Positions 5,496 to 6,320 of a stretch of DNA of 6,320 bases are shown piece by piece (positions within the stretch are counted from its first letter, which is position 1; each line of letters starts with the position of its first letter). The stretch is from the NCBI GenBank assembly GCA_946613705.1, contig CAMOFU010000148.1, positions 1 through 6,320 of the forward strand. The letters run 5' to 3'. The notes below the pieces were generated by a model, which was given only the letters and a program-made list of their open reading frames with translations, had not been told where the DNA came from and searched no databases. A program made the translations under genes and the position numbers. The stretch is from an uncultured Clostridia bacterium (GTDB lineage Bacteria > Bacillota > Clostridia > Oscillospirales > Ruminococcaceae).

Positions 5496-6032
5496 TCACG
5501 AGGGAACAGAGGTCGCGGTGGGCTTTGTTCCGTTGAAGTAATTGCCCCATGCGTAGCCCTTCTGACCGTTGTAATCCACATATATCCAGTTGCCGTTTAC
5601 AACTGCATATGCCTTTACGTTAGCGCCCGCAGGGATAACGAGCAGATTTGCAGAGGAGGAATTCGGCTCGGGGTGCAGATATACGGGACCGTTTACGACC
5701 ATATCGGTCGCACCGCTTTCAAGCTCCTTGTTCTCGTAAGGGTCAGCTTCCTCAGACTCGGCAGTGGTCTTCTTGGTCTTTTTCTTGGTAGTAGTCACCT
5801 GCTCTGTAGTGGTCGTGGTGATCGTGGTATAGTTCGGGGGAGTTGTAAGCTTGCCTGTCTGTTTTTCTGTAGAGGCAGTGCTCACGAAAAGGCTCTTGGC
5901 AAAAAGCATAACTATGATAATAACGACCAGTGCAGTTATCATAACGGCTATTATGCCCTTGACGTTTGCTCCCACAGCAGCCTGTACCTCCTCAGACTCA
6001 TGCGGGTGCGGTCTCCTTTTCTTGGTACTCAT
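5496..6032 (-). CDS. Membrane-anchored bacterial SH3 domain protein with Thr-rich linker
   Basis: The 178-residue product begins with a basic cytoplasmic segment (KKRRPHPH), has one transmembrane helix at about 26-48 (GIIAVMITALVVIIIVMLF), then a Thr/Lys-rich linker (63-91, runs such as TTITTTTT and TTTKKKTKKTT), an acidic spacer (92-106) and a C-terminal SH3_3-like domain (about 111-167) with GPVYLHPEPNSSS, IPAGANVKAYAVVNGNWIYVDY and GQKGYAWGNYF. Bacterial SH3 domains bind cell-wall peptides or ligands; the layout suggests a type II protein displaying the domain in or through the wall. No catalytic domain is attached, so it may be an adaptor or sensor. The start chosen (6032) is 7 codons inside the longest frame because the ribosome site lies within those codons. 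It has its own promoter and is transcribed towards the nad operon. Confidence 0.87.
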   Translation of the reverse strand: MSTKKRRPHPHESEEVQAAVGANVKGIIAVMITALVVIIIVMLFAKSLFVSTASTEKQTGKLTTPPNYTTITTTTTEQVTTTKKKTKKTTAESEEADPYENKELESGATDMVVNGPVYLHPEPNSSSANLLVIPAGANVKAYAVVNGNWIYVDYNGQKGYAWGNYFNGTKPTATSVPS

Positions 6033-6041
6033 TCTGTTGTT

Positions 6042-6046
6042 CTCCT
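6042..6046 (-). promoter_or_regulatory. Ribosome binding site that fixes the start of the SH3 protein
   Basis: On the minus strand AAAGGAG ends 9 bases before the ATG at 6032-6030. The longer in-frame ATG at 6053 would place this Shine-Dalgarno inside codons 3-5 and is preceded only by AT-rich sequence without one, so the inner start is preferred. Confidence 0.8.
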
Positions 6047-6115
6047 TTCGCATTATACTTTACAATATACTATATAAAATATAACATAAAACGAAATAAT
6101 TCGACGTTCAAAATT

Positions 6116-6144
6116 ATTATACAACATTTTTTTATGCAAGTCAA
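6116..6144 (-). promoter_or_regulatory. Sigma-A promoter of the SH3 protein gene
   Basis: Read on the minus strand, the -35 box TTGACT (6144-6139) and the -10 box TATAAT (6121-6116) are separated by 17 bases. The expected start is near 6109, giving an AT-rich leader of about 77 nt before the ATG at 6032. No operator stands out. Confidence 0.85.
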
Positions 6145-6320
6145 TTAATAAACGGTTACAGGTTTATGATTTTCCTCAGTGTTCATGCTCGGAGCAAGGC
6201 TGCTATGGATCTTAGTGTAAAATAATCGTAGGCAAATCATGACTTGAAAAATGAAAATGAAAAACATATAGGCAACACCGCACGACCCCTGTGCATCAGA
6301 TGCGCCGTCCAGATTTTCGT
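6145..6320. other. Non-coding right-edge region, possibly entering a repeat
   Basis: I find no convincing gene on either strand. The first 130 bases are AT-rich upstream sequence of the minus-strand gene, with a small palindrome TGCTC-G-GAGCA (6186-6196). From about 6270 the composition changes abruptly to GC-rich, beginning GGCAACACCGCACGACC and including the palindrome GCATC-A-GATGC (6293-6303). The shift may mark the border of a dispersed repeat or the end of a neighbouring element cut by the window. Confidence 0.35.

Noticed and set aside
5673..6148. Plus-strand open frames opposite the SH3 gene
   Set aside because: They have no ribosome sites and are antisense to a protein with a clear helix, linker and SH3 domain; one is a Cys/Ser/Leu-rich shadow.

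Overview
The window looks like chromosome from a Gram-positive gut or rumen clostridium, most likely Ruminococcus or a close relative in the Oscillospiraceae. This is inferred from moderate GC content, strong AAGGAG-type ribosome sites, sigma-A promoters, AT-rich spacers, a threonine-rich surface-linker protein and tightly overlapping genes. No sequence search was possible, so the taxon is a guess from style.

Layout. (1) Bases 1-431 are the 3' end of a branched-chain amino acid type ABC transporter substrate-binding protein, closed by a perfect 12-bp intrinsic terminator (454-490). (2) A near-consensus sigma-A promoter (526-554) and an ~80-nt leader with a nested stem-loop open a plus-strand cluster of six genes: nadB (L-aspartate oxidase), a small unknown membrane protein with an acidic Asp/Asn tail, nadC (quinolinate phosphoribosyltransferase), two tandem paralogous DUF3592-like membrane proteins, and a uridine phosphorylase-type nucleoside phosphorylase. 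Junctions are TGATG (1-bp overlap), a 2-bp gap, ATGA (4-bp overlap), a 36-bp gap with its own ribosome site, and a 17-bp overlap, so this is almost certainly one operon. (3) A ~155-bp AT-rich inverted-repeat element (5288-5442) lies between the convergent ends of the operon and the next gene. Its centre folds into a four-way junction of three hairpins with no unpaired bases between helices. (4) On the minus strand, 6032-5496 encodes a membrane-anchored, Thr-rich bacterial SH3 domain protein with its own consensus promoter (6116-6144). (5) The last ~175 bases are non-coding and may enter another repeat at the right edge.

How the genes fit together: NadB makes iminoaspartate from aspartate, and NadC turns quinolinate plus PRPP into nicotinate mononucleotide. 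The middle enzyme NadA (quinolinate synthase) is not in the cluster and must be encoded elsewhere if de novo NAD synthesis is complete. The terminal phosphorylase links the operon to nucleoside salvage. The three membrane proteins have no assigned function; their interleaving with NAD and nucleoside enzymes is the main functional puzzle, and the hairpin element is the most striking non-coding structure. I see no clear evidence of a wholly new multi-gene system.
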